Below the pieces are notes generated by a model. That model saw only the letters and a list, made by a program, of their open reading frames with translations. It did no database searches and was not told the origin of the DNA. A stretch of DNA of 64,000 bases from CANNDT01 sp945876205. Its GTDB lineage: Bacteria; Acidobacteriota; Vicinamibacteria; Vicinamibacterales; UBA2999. Where the stretch lies: positions 1 to 64,000 of the forward strand of contig CANNDT010000011.1 in assembly GCA_947503365.1 (NCBI GenBank). Direction: 5' to 3'. Below, in pieces: positions 25,672 to 34,706 of the stretch (position 1 is its first letter; every line of letters begins with the position of its first letter). The translations under genes and the position numbers were made by a program.

Positions 25672-25702
25672 ATAGATAGTTACGTTACGTGCTATAGGTA
25701 TT
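25672..25702. promoter_or_regulatory. Candidate NhaR binding region upstream of nhaR
   Basis: ATAGATAGTTAC (25672-25683) and ATAGGTATT (25694-25702) occur in an AT-rich patch directly before the regulator gene. Both words return before the terC gene at 26647-26683, with the 12-mer inverted. Shared long words in two AT-rich promoters of this GC-rich region suggest one regulator binding both. Confidence 0.55.
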
Positions 25703-25708
25703 AGCTAT

Positions 25709-26611
25709 ATGGAATGGCTGAATTACCATCACTTGCTGTATTTCTGGACCGTCGTGCGGGAAGGCGGGGTGTCGCTCGCCGCCGAGAAGCTGCGACTGTC
25801 GCAACCGACGGTCAGCGCGCAGGTCAGGCTGCTCGAGGACATGGTCGGCGACAAGCTGTTCGAGCGGCAGGGCCGTCGCCTCGTGCTGACCGACGTGGGG
25901 CGCCTCGTCTATCGGTACGCCGACGAGATCTTCGGGATTGGGCGTGAGCTGCTCGAGGCGCTGAAGGGACGGCCGTCGGTCGGGCGTCCGCTGCCACTGA
26001 CCGTGGGGGTCGCCAACGCGGTGCCCAAGCTGATCGTGCACCGGCTGCTCCAGCCGGCGATGTCCGGCGAGCAGGCCATTCATCTGGTGTGTCGCGAGGA
26101 CAGCACCGAGACGCTGATGGGCGAGTTGGCGACCCACGCGCTCGACGTGGTGATCGCGGATGTGCCGGCGCCACCCCACGTCCGCGTCAAGGTGTTCAGT
26201 CACCTGCTTGGAGAATCGGACACCTGCTTCTTCGCCGCCGGCGCGCTCGGCACGAAACTGCGCCGTCGCTTCCCGCGCTCGTTGAACGACGCACCCGTGC
26301 TGCTCCCGACGCCGCGTACCGCTCTGCGCCGCGCGCTGGACCAGTGGTTCGAGGCGGAAGATCTCCACCCGAAAGTCGTCGGCGAGTTCGACGACTCGGC
26401 CCTGATGAAGGCCTTCGGTCAGGCTGGCGACGCGGCGTTCCCCGCGCCGGCGGTGATCGAGCGGGAGGTGGTGCGCCAGTACCGGGTGCGCGCGGTCGGC
26501 CGCGTGAAGGTCGTGCGCGAGCGCTACTACGCCATCTCCGCGGAGCGCCGCCTGAAGCACCCAGGCGTGCTGGCGATCACCGCGGCCGCGAAGACCGAGG
26601 TATTCGGGTAG
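25709..26611 (+). CDS. nhaR: LysR-family transcriptional activator NhaR
   Basis: 300 residues. The LysR helix-turn-helix is at the N-terminus (EWLNYHHLLYFWTVVREGGVSLAAEKLRLSQPTVSAQVRLLED); the NYHHLxYFW start is characteristic of NhaR. The effector domain follows (LTVGVANAVPKLIVHRLL, DVVIADVPAP). In enterobacteria NhaR activates nhaA in response to sodium; no antiporter is visible here and the downstream gene is terC, so a TerC-linked stress role is the likely local task. The TerB-like operon diverges upstream. Confidence 0.9.
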   Translation: MEWLNYHHLLYFWTVVREGGVSLAAEKLRLSQPTVSAQVRLLEDMVGDKLFERQGRRLVLTDVGRLVYRYADEIFGIGRELLEALKGRPSVGRPLPLTVGVANAVPKLIVHRLLQPAMSGEQAIHLVCREDSTETLMGELATHALDVVIADVPAPPHVRVKVFSHLLGESDTCFFAAGALGTKLRRRFPRSLNDAPVLLPTPRTALRRALDQWFEAEDLHPKVVGEFDDSALMKAFGQAGDAAFPAPAVIEREVVRQYRVRAVGRVKVVRERYYAISAERRLKHPGVLAITAAAKTEVFG

Positions 26612-26646
26612 GGCTCGCGCGGCGGATCGACACCCTCGCGTGACAG

Positions 26647-26683
26647 ATAGGTATTCCGCATATAAATGCCTGTAACTATCTAT
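26647..26683. promoter_or_regulatory. Candidate NhaR binding region upstream of terC
   Basis: ATAGGTATT (26647-26655) and GTAACTATCTAT (26672-26683, inverse of the 12-mer at 25672) lie in an AT-rich interval about 100 bases before terC. The pairing with the nhaR upstream region points to NhaR control of terC. Confidence 0.55.
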
Positions 26684-26785
26684 TAGTCTATATATCTTGC
26701 AGCGCCTATCGTGAACAGGGTCACGCGTGACACGACAGCGGCGGGTTGCGTCGGGTCAGGTGCGAGGCCGGGAGAGAAGGCGCAG

Positions 26786-27787
26786 ATGCCCCTGTTGTTT
26801 CCGTTCGCCGAGTACTGGTGGTTCTATGCCGCGTTCACCGGCTTCGTGTTGCTGCTGCTGGTGCTCGATCTGGGCGTCTTCCATCGGCAGGCCCACGTCG
26901 TGTCGTTCCGTGAGTCGCTCGCCTGGTCGGTTGTCTGGGTGGCGACCGCTCTCGCGTTCAACTATGGCTTCTACCTCTACGCCGCGGGCACATTCGGGGC
27001 GGAAGCCGGGCGGCAGATCGGCCTCGAGTTCCTGACCGGCTACATCGTCGAGAAGTCGCTCGCCGTGGACAACATCTTCGTGTTCGTCCTGGTGTTTGCG
27101 TACTTCTCGATCCCGACCCGCTATCAGCATCGGGTTCTGTTCTACGGGATCATCGGTGCCCTCGTGTTTCGGGCGATATTCATCGCCATCGGGTCTGCGC
27201 TGATGCAGTACCACGCCATCGTGTTGCTGTTCGGGGCATTCCTGCTCCTGACGGGCCTGAACATGCTGTGGGCGCCGGAGCGGAAGATCGAGCCCGACAA
27301 GAACCCGCTCGTCAGGCTGTTCCGGCGTGTCCTGCCAGTGACGCCCCACCTGCACGGGCAGCGGTTTCTCCTCAAGCTGGAAGGCAGATGGCATGCGACG
27401 CCCCTGCTGGTGGCGCTGCTCGTCCTCGAAATGAGCGACATCATCTTCGCGATCGATTCGGTGCCGGCGATCTTCGCCATCTCGCGCGAGCCGCTGGTGG
27501 TGTTCACCTCGAACGTCTTCGCCATTCTGGGACTGCGTGCGATGTACTTCATGCTTGCCGGTGCGGTCGAGCGCTTCCACCTGCTCAAGTTCGGGCTGGC
27601 GCTGATCCTGATCTTCGTCGGCCTGAAGATGGTGTGGCTGAACAACCTGTTCGATGGCAAGTTCCCCATCACCTGGTCGCTCGGCATCATCGGCGCGTTG
27701 CTCTTCGGGAGCATCGTTGCCTCCTGGGCGTGGCCGGCCAGGCCCGGACGTCGTGTTGCGGCATCGACGGAGGATGAGGCCGCGTGA
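26786..27787 (+). CDS. TerC family integral membrane protein
   Basis: 333 residues from ATG 26786, with GAGAGAAGG upstream. Eight or nine transmembrane segments are visible. Motifs of the TerC/Alx family are GYIVEKSLAVDNIFVFVLVFAYF (with E and D in the membrane), LLVLEMSDIIFAIDSVPAIFAISREP and ILGLRAMYFMLAG. TerC proteins are linked to tellurite resistance and to manganese export and metal loading of exoenzymes. Preceded by candidate NhaR boxes. Confidence 0.93.
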   Translation: MPLLFPFAEYWWFYAAFTGFVLLLLVLDLGVFHRQAHVVSFRESLAWSVVWVATALAFNYGFYLYAAGTFGAEAGRQIGLEFLTGYIVEKSLAVDNIFVFVLVFAYFSIPTRYQHRVLFYGIIGALVFRAIFIAIGSALMQYHAIVLLFGAFLLLTGLNMLWAPERKIEPDKNPLVRLFRRVLPVTPHLHGQRFLLKLEGRWHATPLLVALLVLEMSDIIFAIDSVPAIFAISREPLVVFTSNVFAILGLRAMYFMLAGAVERFHLLKFGLALILIFVGLKMVWLNNLFDGKFPITWSLGIIGALLFGSIVASWAWPARPGRRVAASTEDEAA

Positions 27788-27882
27788 CCTGTCGCACCCC
27801 GGCCTGCCGGGCTCTGGCAACGAGGACTTCCTGACCTCTCGCTCGGCTCTCAGCCATCACGCGACCGACGTCGCTCGGCGGC

Positions 27883-28890
27883 TCAGGGCGCGAGCGACGC
27901 CAGGTAGGCCGTGATGTCGATGATGTCGCGCTCGTTCAGCCTGGCGACCGCGTCGGCCATCAACGACGCATAGACGCCGTTGCGCACACCGCGCTGAAAA
28001 TCCATCAACTGGCGCGCGAGATAAATAGGGGAGCGTCCGGCCAGCGCCGGCATCTCGCCCACGCCCTTGAGATCGGGCCCGTGGCACCCCGCGCACCGTG
28101 CCTTGCCGTCGCTGCCGGTGGCGACCAGGGCCTGTCCGCGCTTGATGGCGCCGACCGGCACGTAGGCCACGAAGCTGCTGTGGGAATCGCGCAGTTCGGC
28201 CAGCTCGGAGTTCTCGGGTATCTCGATTATTCGCTGACCGATCGGCTCGCTGCCGCCATTCGGCGTCGCATGGCGCATGTTGCCGGCGCCGACGAAGGTC
28301 TTCGGCACGGTCTCTGCCTCGACAACGCGAATCCACTTCGCGGCCTTCAGCCTGCTGAAGTACTGCGCCGCTTCCCGCACCTCCGCGTCGGTGGCCGCCC
28401 CGGCGATCGCGATCATGCTCGCCGCCCGGGCCGGGACGGCGCTCTTTCGTCGCCCGGCCCTGTAATCGATCATCTGCTGCTCGATGTAGTCGGCCGACAG
28501 GCCCGCCAGGCCAGACGACTCGGGGTGTCCCAACCCGTGCGGCATATGACACTGCCCGCAGGCCCGCACGTCCGGCCTTCGGCCGTGCGCCACCGTCGGC
28601 GGCATCGGCGGGTGCTCGTTGGGATACCAGTCGGGGGGATTGAACGGGTCGTTGATCTCGGTCTGCGTGAGCTCGCTGGCGCTGCCGGGGACGCGATGCT
28701 TCCGGCCGTCATCGGGAGGGCGCTGGAAGCCGGGGTCCATCACGGGATAGGCCCAGGCCGGCGGGGGTGCCTCCTGGCCGCCGACGCCGGAGGTCAGGAG
28801 CGCCGAGGCGATCAGGAGAATGGCCCACCCGCTCCGCCACCGTCGCGCGCTCGCGCGCGCGTGATGGCGGGTCGGGTGGGCTCCAGACAC
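27883..28890 (-). CDS. Exported dihaem cytochrome c
   Basis: 335 residues from GTG 28890, 7 bases after the stop of the NHL gene. The signal peptide is followed by two haem c sites, CGQCH (about residue 120) and CAGCH (about residue 270), the second in a class I cytochrome frame (GKARCAGCHGPDLKGVGEMPALAGRSPIYLARQLMDF). It is periplasmic. The tight coupling to the NHL protein at 28898 suggests it accepts electrons from, or works on the same substrate as, that secreted propeller. Partner enzymes are unknown. Confidence 0.88.
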   Translation of the reverse strand: MSGAHPTRHHARASARRWRSGWAILLIASALLTSGVGGQEAPPPAWAYPVMDPGFQRPPDDGRKHRVPGSASELTQTEINDPFNPPDWYPNEHPPMPPTVAHGRRPDVRACGQCHMPHGLGHPESSGLAGLSADYIEQQMIDYRAGRRKSAVPARAASMIAIAGAATDAEVREAAQYFSRLKAAKWIRVVEAETVPKTFVGAGNMRHATPNGGSEPIGQRIIEIPENSELAELRDSHSSFVAYVPVGAIKRGQALVATGSDGKARCAGCHGPDLKGVGEMPALAGRSPIYLARQLMDFQRGVRNGVYASLMADAVARLNERDIIDITAYLASLAP

Positions 28891-28897
28891 TAGCGGC

Positions 28898-30220
28898 TCA
28901 CTTCCACGCGGAATAGACCGGCTTGCCGACCATCTGCGCCGGGTTTGCGCCCGGGCGCGGAGCAAACTTCTGCACGCCGCCACGACCGACCGCGGCGAGG
29001 TACAGGTTGTTTTCCTGATCCACGCTGATGCCGTGCACGCCGAACAGCGCGCCCGGCCATGCGCCGAGTCCGCCCCAGGCATTCAGCAGATGGCCCTCGC
29101 GATCGAGCTGCGCGAGCTGCTGCGTGACCTGATCGAACACCCACACCTTGCGGTCACCGTCGAGATACACGAAGTGCAAGTCGAGACCGGACGCTCCCGC
29201 CTGCATATTCCACAGGCGAATGAACTTGCCGTTCTCGTCGAACACCTGGATGCGGCGGTTGCCGCGATCGTTCACGTACACCTGCTTGGTCACCGGATCG
29301 ACGCCGACGCCGTGGACGTTGTTGAAATAGTTCGGCCGCGTCTCGGGCTTGGCGCCCGGGCCCGCGTTCGTTCCGCGCTCACCCCAGGCGGTGGCGTAGT
29401 TGTCGTTCTTGTCGAACTTCACCACGCGCGTGTTGGCGTAGCCGTCCGTTATGTACCAGCTGCCGTCGGTGTTGAACGCCATGAACGTCGGGCGGTAGAA
29501 GTGCGTCGAATCGGACCCATGCACGTTGGGCGTGCCAATCGTCTTCAGGAGCCGCTTGCCGTCGTTGGAAAACTTGAAGACCGAGTGACGGTAGTCGTCG
29601 ACGATGTAGACGTTCTTCTCGGCGTCGTACGGGCTGATGTAGACCGAATGCGGACGGCGCAGCATCTTGTCCCACTGCGTCCAGTTCTCGATGATGTCGC
29701 CGGCGCGGTTGATCACGAGGATGCAGTTGGCCCAGAGGAAGTCGACGCCGTTCTTGCCTCGGTCGGAGTCGTCGCCGGCCTCTTCCGTGCCCGGCTTGAA
29801 CAGCGCTCCGGGCGGGCTGGCATTGGTCGCGTTCCGCCAGAGGTTGGCCACGGGGAACGACAGGTTCGGCGCCACGTTCGGAGCCGGTATGCCGCCGCCA
29901 CGGCCCTGCGGCGGGATCACCGGGAGCGATCCGCGTTGAATGTAGTAGACGCGATCGGGGCTCTCGGCGAAGACGCCTTGACCCGCGCCGAACGTCCACT
30001 TCTCGTTGCCGGGGGTCGTGCTCAGGTCCTTCGGCCAGCCCGCCACGACCTGGTAGGGACCGGTGGGATCGAGGACGCCGATGTCGCTTGGCACCGCCGC
30101 AGCCGAGGGCGCTGCGCCGCGGCCCGCCTGTGCGAGCACAGGCTGTTGCCACGGAGTGGTGACGTATGCGAGTGAGAGAAGTCCAAGGGCAAGTCCAATC
30201 AATTTCCAGCGTTGCTGCAT
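28898..30220 (-). CDS. Secreted NHL-repeat propeller protein
   Basis: 440 residues from ATG 30220, with AGGAGG 5 bases ahead. It has a signal peptide (about 1-31), then a Gly/Arg/Ala linker and NHL blades: RPHSVYISPYDAEKNVYIVDDYRHSVFKFSNDGK, PTFMAFNTDGSWYITDGYANTRVVKFDKN, NVHGVGVDPVTKQVYVNDRGNRRIQVFDENGKF and GVHGISVDQENNLYLAAVGRGGVQKF. It is a cousin of the 7441 product. It probably forms a binding or lyase-like propeller outside the cell, with the cytochrome as operon partner. Confidence 0.88.
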   Translation of the reverse strand: MQQRWKLIGLALGLLSLAYVTTPWQQPVLAQAGRGAAPSAAAVPSDIGVLDPTGPYQVVAGWPKDLSTTPGNEKWTFGAGQGVFAESPDRVYYIQRGSLPVIPPQGRGGGIPAPNVAPNLSFPVANLWRNATNASPPGALFKPGTEEAGDDSDRGKNGVDFLWANCILVINRAGDIIENWTQWDKMLRRPHSVYISPYDAEKNVYIVDDYRHSVFKFSNDGKRLLKTIGTPNVHGSDSTHFYRPTFMAFNTDGSWYITDGYANTRVVKFDKNDNYATAWGERGTNAGPGAKPETRPNYFNNVHGVGVDPVTKQVYVNDRGNRRIQVFDENGKFIRLWNMQAGASGLDLHFVYLDGDRKVWVFDQVTQQLAQLDREGHLLNAWGGLGAWPGALFGVHGISVDQENNLYLAAVGRGGVQKFAPRPGANPAQMVGKPVYSAWK

Positions 30221-30547
30221 GAGTTCCTCCTGAGGGATGACTGCCAAGCGGGTCCGACTCGCCGCACCGGGATCCTAATACAGGGAAGGCCGAGGCCGCG
30301 CCGGAATCGTCACCGGCGCTATCAGCCTGATTGGCGTTGACGCCCCTGGCCGCACTCGCGCGCCGATGACCAGGATTGTGCCGTTGCCGCCGAGGGCCAC
30401 GGAGCTCGCGTTGCGGCGCACGCGGTCTTCTTGCTCTGCGCCTCTTGGCACACGACATTCTCCGGATTGTTTCCGTTCGCAGTCGCCGAGCCGTAGGTCG
30501 CTGCTCAGCTTGCGCCTAAACCTCGTGGTTCTGTAACTTAGCCGTAC
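30221..30547. other. Intergenic region without a supported gene
   Basis: About 330 bases between divergent genes. The open frames inside lack a start or protein-like composition; a minus-strand stretch at 30284-30400 (ending RPRPSLY) could be a worn gene end, but I cannot name it. Promoters for both flanking genes must lie here; no clear boxes or hairpin stand out. Confidence 0.4.
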
Positions 30548-32503
30548 GTGGACGACCCCAAGCAGGATGCTCCGGATGGCCGAGAAACGACCAGGCTGCG
30601 ACTTGCGGCCATCGTGGCGACGGCCGATGACGCGATCATCGCCAAGGACCTGACCGGCAAGATCACCTCGTGGAACCGCGCCGCCGAGCGGATCTTCGGC
30701 TTTACCGAGGCCGAAGCGGTCGGCCAGTCGATTCGGATCGTTATTCCCGATGACCGTTACGCCGAGGAAGACGAGGTGCTGCGGCGCATTGCCGCCGGCG
30801 AGATCGTCGATCACTTCGACACCATCCGCCGCACCAAGGATGGCCGGCTGATCAATGTATCGCTGACCATCTCGCCGCTCAGAACGTCCGCGGGCGTGAT
30901 CATCGGCGCGTCCAAGATCGCCCGCGACGTCACCGAACACAAGCGGCTCGAGCGCGACGCGCGGTGGCTGGCGGCGATCGTCGAGTCGAGCGATGACGCG
31001 ATCATCAGCAAGGATCTCGACGGCATCGTCACGTCCTGGAACCGGGGTGCGCAGCGTATCTTCGGCTACGACGCCTCGGAGATGGTCGGGCGTTCCGTTC
31101 GACTGCTGATCCCGCTGGACCTTCACGGCGAAGAGGACGAGGTGCTCGCGCGTATCCGCCGCGGAGAGACGGTCGATCACTACGAGACCGTTCGCCGGCG
31201 CAAGGACGGCACGCTCTTTCCGATCTCGCTGACCGTGTCGCCGCTCAGGGCGGCGGACGGCACGGTCATCGGCGCCTCGAAGATCGCGCGCGACATCAGC
31301 GACAAGAAGCAGGCGGAGCACGAGCGGCAGCAGCTGCTCCGGATGGCCCAGGAAGCCAGCCAGTTGAAGGACGAGTTCCTGGCGACGCTCTCGCACGAGT
31401 TGCGCACGCCGCTCAACGCGATCCTAGGCTACACGCGCATGATGCGATCGGGGCTGCTCTCGGAGGAGAGGCGGGACAAGGCGCTCGAGACCGTGGCGCG
31501 CAACGCCACCTCACTCACCCAGATCGTCGAAGACGTGCTCGACGTCTCGCGAATTATCGCGGGGAAGGTGCGCCTGCAGACCCAGACGGTGGAGCTGCCG
31601 GGCATCGTCGCGGAGTCCGTTGATACGGTCACACCCGCGGCCGAGGCCAAGGGCATTCACATCGACACGGTCATCGATCCGAAGGCGACGATCGTGTGGG
31701 GCGATCCGGAGCGCCTCCAGCAGATCATGTGGAACCTGCTGTCGAACGCGGTGAAGTTCACCGGGCTGGGTGGCCGGATCGAGGTACGCCTGACGCGCCT
31801 GGACGGGCATGTCGAGGTCATGGTGAGCGACACCGGAGTCGGCATCCCGGCGGAATTTCTTCCCCACGTCTTCGAGCGCTTCCGCCAGGCCGATGCCGGT
31901 ATCAGCCGCGAGCACGGCGGGCTCGGCCTCGGTCTCGCGATTACGCGGCACCTGACGGAGTTGCAGGGCGGGACGGTCTCCGCATCGAGCGAGGGACGCG
32001 GCAAGGGCGCCACGTTTCGGCTCGAGCTTCCGGTGAAGCCATCGGCGCGCCCGGACACGCCCGCGGGGGCGCCGGCCGCACCTGTCGCCGGAGGGATCGC
32101 GGTGCCGCTGCTTCTCGGTATCCGGATCCTGGTGGTGGACGATGAGCCGGACGCGCTCGCGTTGATTCGCGAGATCCTCGAGGCGACGCAGGCGACGGTC
32201 GAGACCGCCTCGTCGGGTCAGCAGGCGTGGGAATGCATCGAAAAGCAAGCGCCTGACGTGCTGCTCGCGGATCTCGGGATGCCGCGAATGAACGGCTTCG
32301 ACCTGATCGATCGGGTGCGGCGATCGACCCGCGCCGAGGTGCGCGATCTTCCGGCGGCGGCGCTGACCGCCTACGCGCGATCCGAGGATCGCGCCAAGGC
32401 GCTGCGCTGCGGGTTCCAACGGCACCTCACCAAGCCGATCGATCCCGGCGAGCTCATGGCCGCCATGGCTTCGCTCGCCGGCCGCTCGGAAGTCGACCGT
32501 TAG
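30548..32503 (+). CDS. Hybrid sensor histidine kinase with two PAS domains and a receiver
   Basis: 651 residues, GTG start. Order: PAS1 (about 20-135, ADDAIIAKDLTGKITSWNRAAERIFGF), PAS2 (about 145-260, nearly a repeat), a coiled linker, HisKA with phosphorylated His in LSHELRTPLNAILGYT (about 283), HATPase with N-box WNLLSNAVKFT, DTGVGIP and GGLGLGLAI, then a receiver domain (about 535-645, ILVVDDEPD and phospho-Asp in LLADLGMP). No transmembrane helix, so it senses inside the cell. Transcribed toward the response regulator at 32500 on the other strand. Confidence 0.93.
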   Translation: MDDPKQDAPDGRETTRLRLAAIVATADDAIIAKDLTGKITSWNRAAERIFGFTEAEAVGQSIRIVIPDDRYAEEDEVLRRIAAGEIVDHFDTIRRTKDGRLINVSLTISPLRTSAGVIIGASKIARDVTEHKRLERDARWLAAIVESSDDAIISKDLDGIVTSWNRGAQRIFGYDASEMVGRSVRLLIPLDLHGEEDEVLARIRRGETVDHYETVRRRKDGTLFPISLTVSPLRAADGTVIGASKIARDISDKKQAEHERQQLLRMAQEASQLKDEFLATLSHELRTPLNAILGYTRMMRSGLLSEERRDKALETVARNATSLTQIVEDVLDVSRIIAGKVRLQTQTVELPGIVAESVDTVTPAAEAKGIHIDTVIDPKATIVWGDPERLQQIMWNLLSNAVKFTGLGGRIEVRLTRLDGHVEVMVSDTGVGIPAEFLPHVFERFRQADAGISREHGGLGLGLAITRHLTELQGGTVSASSEGRGKGATFRLELPVKPSARPDTPAGAPAAPVAGGIAVPLLLGIRILVVDDEPDALALIREILEATQATVETASSGQQAWECIEKQAPDVLLADLGMPRMNGFDLIDRVRRSTRAEVRDLPAAALTAYARSEDRAKALRCGFQRHLTKPIDPGELMAAMASLAGRSEVDR

Positions 32504-32865
32504 CGGCCCAACGCCTTGTCGAGATACTGCGCCAGCGCCTCGTAGCTGCGAGGCTTGTAGAAGATGTGCGTCTTGTATTTCGCGAGGATGGTCTGCTCCT
32601 CGCGGTTCAGCGCCGTTCCCGTCAGCATCACCGCCGGCAGGTCACGCAACGCCTCGGTTTCGCGAATCAGCTTCAGCAGGTCCAGCCCGGAGTGCGGCGG
32701 CAGCCGCAGGTCGAGGATGGCGGCATCGAACTTCCCCTGCTCGATAATCGGGATCGCGTCCGGGACGCTGGTCGCGATCTCGACGTCGTAGCCCTTCAGC
32801 GCCAGGAAGCGCGTCAGTGTCGTCAGGATCTCCGGCTTGTCGTCGACGAGGAGAACGGTCGGCAT
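32500..32865 (-). CDS. Single-domain response regulator
   Basis: 121 residues. Receiver signature: VLLVDDKPE, phospho-Asp in AAILDLRLPP (about residue 52), T in VMLTGTA, and K in IFYKPRS. There is no output domain, so it works by protein contact or as a phosphate shuttle. The ATG overlaps the stop of the ABC exporter gene (TAATG), so the two are translationally coupled. Confidence 0.9.
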   Translation of the reverse strand: MPTVLLVDDKPEILTTLTRFLALKGYDVEIATSVPDAIPIIEQGKFDAAILDLRLPPHSGLDLLKLIRETEALRDLPAVMLTGTALNREEQTILAKYKTHIFYKPRSYEALAQYLDKALGR

Positions 32866-34661
32866 TACCGCTGGGCCATCGCTGGCGCGAGTACGGGTGC
32901 CGCAGCCGGGGGAGGAGTGGATCGCCGCTCGCCGATCTGCTGCCGCCACATGGCGTAGTAGAGGCCTTTCTGCTCGAGCAGCGCGTCGTGCGAGCCCGAC
33001 TCGACCACCTTGCCGCGTTCGAGGACGAAGATGCGGTCGGCGTGCATGATCGTCGAGAGGCGGTGCGCGATCAGGATGGTGATGACGTCCTGGCTGATGG
33101 CGACATCGCGGATCGTCTCGCCAATTTCTTCCTCGGTGAGCGAATCGAGCGATGAGGTGGCCTCGTCGAACACCAGCAGGTGCGGATGCCGGAGCAGCGC
33201 CCGCGCGATCGACAGCCGCTGCTTCTCGCCTCCCGACACCTTCACGCCGCCCTCGCCGATGACCGTGTCGAGCCCGCGGTCGGCGCGCGCGAGCAGGCTG
33301 TGGCACGCCGCCTTGCGCAGCACGTCGAGACATTCCTCGTCGGTCGCCTTCGGGTTCACGAACAGCAGGTTCTCGCGGATGGTGCCGGAAAAGAGCTGCG
33401 TGTCCTGCGTGACGAAGCCAATCCGCTCGCGAAGCTCGTTGAGATCGATGGTGCCCGACGGATGGCCGTTGTAGAGGATGTCGCCCGACAGCGGGTGATA
33501 CAGCCCCACCAGGAGCTTGACCAGCGTGGTCTTGCCGGCGCCCGAGGGGCCGACGAAGGCGATGGTGTCACCGCGGCCGACCTCGAAGGAGATCTCCGTG
33601 AGCGCCGGATACGACGCCGACTGGTGCTTGAAGGTGACCTGGTCGAACGCGAGGCGGCGGAGCTCGGGCAGCGGAACCGGGTTCAGCGGACGCGGCTCCT
33701 TCGGGATGTCGAGGATGTCCTGGAAGTTCTTCAGCGACACCTCGGTCTCGCGGTAGACGTTGATGATGTTGCCCAGCTCCTGCAGCGGCCCGAAGATGAA
33801 GAACGAGTAGATGAAGAGCGAGAAGAACTGGCCGATCGAGATCTGTCGCGTGAAAATCAGGTAGAGCATCAGGAACATGATGCTGGTGCGCAGCAGGTTG
33901 ACGCAGGTGCCCTGGATGAAGCTGAGGCTGCGGATGTACTTCACTTTCTTCAGCTCGAGCCGCAGGATCTTCTCGGTCGTCGAATTGAGGCGCGCGATTT
34001 CCTGCTGCGCGAGGCCGAGGCTCTTGACCAGCTCGATGTTGCGCAGCGACTCGGTGGTGGCGCCCGCGAGCGCCGTCGTCTCGGCGACGATCGTTTTCTG
34101 GATGACTTTGATCTTCCTGCTCAGCACCGAGCTGAGGATGCCGAGCAGCGGCACGGTCATGAAATAGGCCGGCGCGATCACCCAGTGCACGCTGAAGGCG
34201 TAGACCATCACGAAGATGATCCCGACCAGCGAGGTGAAGAGCACGTTGATCGACGCGGCGATCAGCTTCTCGACGTCGGCCCGCACCTTCTGGAGCTTGC
34301 CGAGGGTCTCGCCGCTCCGCTGATCCTCGAACACCGAGTAGGGCAGCTCGAGGGAGTGCCGGATACCGTCCGAGTAGATCCGCGCGCCGACACGCTGCGT
34401 GATGACGTTGATGTAGTAGTCCTGGAAGTTCTTCGCCACGCGCGAGACGAACGCCACGCCGACCGCCGCCCCCAGCAGCAGGCTCACGCCGCGGAAGAAC
34501 TCACCGGTCGTGTACTCCTGGAACCTGGTGGCGTACTCGTCGATGACGTGGCGGAAGATCAGCGGGTCGAGCAGCGAGAAGATCTGGTTGATGGCGGCAA
34601 GGACGAGCGCGAGTGCCACCAGTCGCCAATAGTCCCGGAGATATGCGGCAAGAAGCTTCAT
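32865..34661 (-). CDS. ABC exporter, fused permease and ATPase (type IV half-transporter)
   Basis: 598 residues. The N-terminal half has six membrane spans (about 15-310). The ATPase has Walker A GPSGAGKTT, Q-loop VTQDTQLFSGTIRENLLF, signature VSGGEKQR, Walker B LLVFDEATSSLD and switch His in IAHRLST. It would act as a homodimer exporting a lipid, peptide or drug; the substrate is unknown. The coding end has a Pro/Ala-rich tail, and a response regulator gene follows with a one-base overlap. Confidence 0.93.
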   Translation of the reverse strand: MKLLAAYLRDYWRLVALALVLAAINQIFSLLDPLIFRHVIDEYATRFQEYTTGEFFRGVSLLLGAAVGVAFVSRVAKNFQDYYINVITQRVGARIYSDGIRHSLELPYSVFEDQRSGETLGKLQKVRADVEKLIAASINVLFTSLVGIIFVMVYAFSVHWVIAPAYFMTVPLLGILSSVLSRKIKVIQKTIVAETTALAGATTESLRNIELVKSLGLAQQEIARLNSTTEKILRLELKKVKYIRSLSFIQGTCVNLLRTSIMFLMLYLIFTRQISIGQFFSLFIYSFFIFGPLQELGNIINVYRETEVSLKNFQDILDIPKEPRPLNPVPLPELRRLAFDQVTFKHQSASYPALTEISFEVGRGDTIAFVGPSGAGKTTLVKLLVGLYHPLSGDILYNGHPSGTIDLNELRERIGFVTQDTQLFSGTIRENLLFVNPKATDEECLDVLRKAACHSLLARADRGLDTVIGEGGVKVSGGEKQRLSIARALLRHPHLLVFDEATSSLDSLTEEEIGETIRDVAISQDVITILIAHRLSTIMHADRIFVLERGKVVESGSHDALLEQKGLYYAMWRQQIGERRSTPPPAAAPVLAPAMAQR

Positions 34662-34706
34662 CCTCTTAGGCTAACCCCTTGCCCCCTTCCCCCTATCCGT
34701 TGCGGT

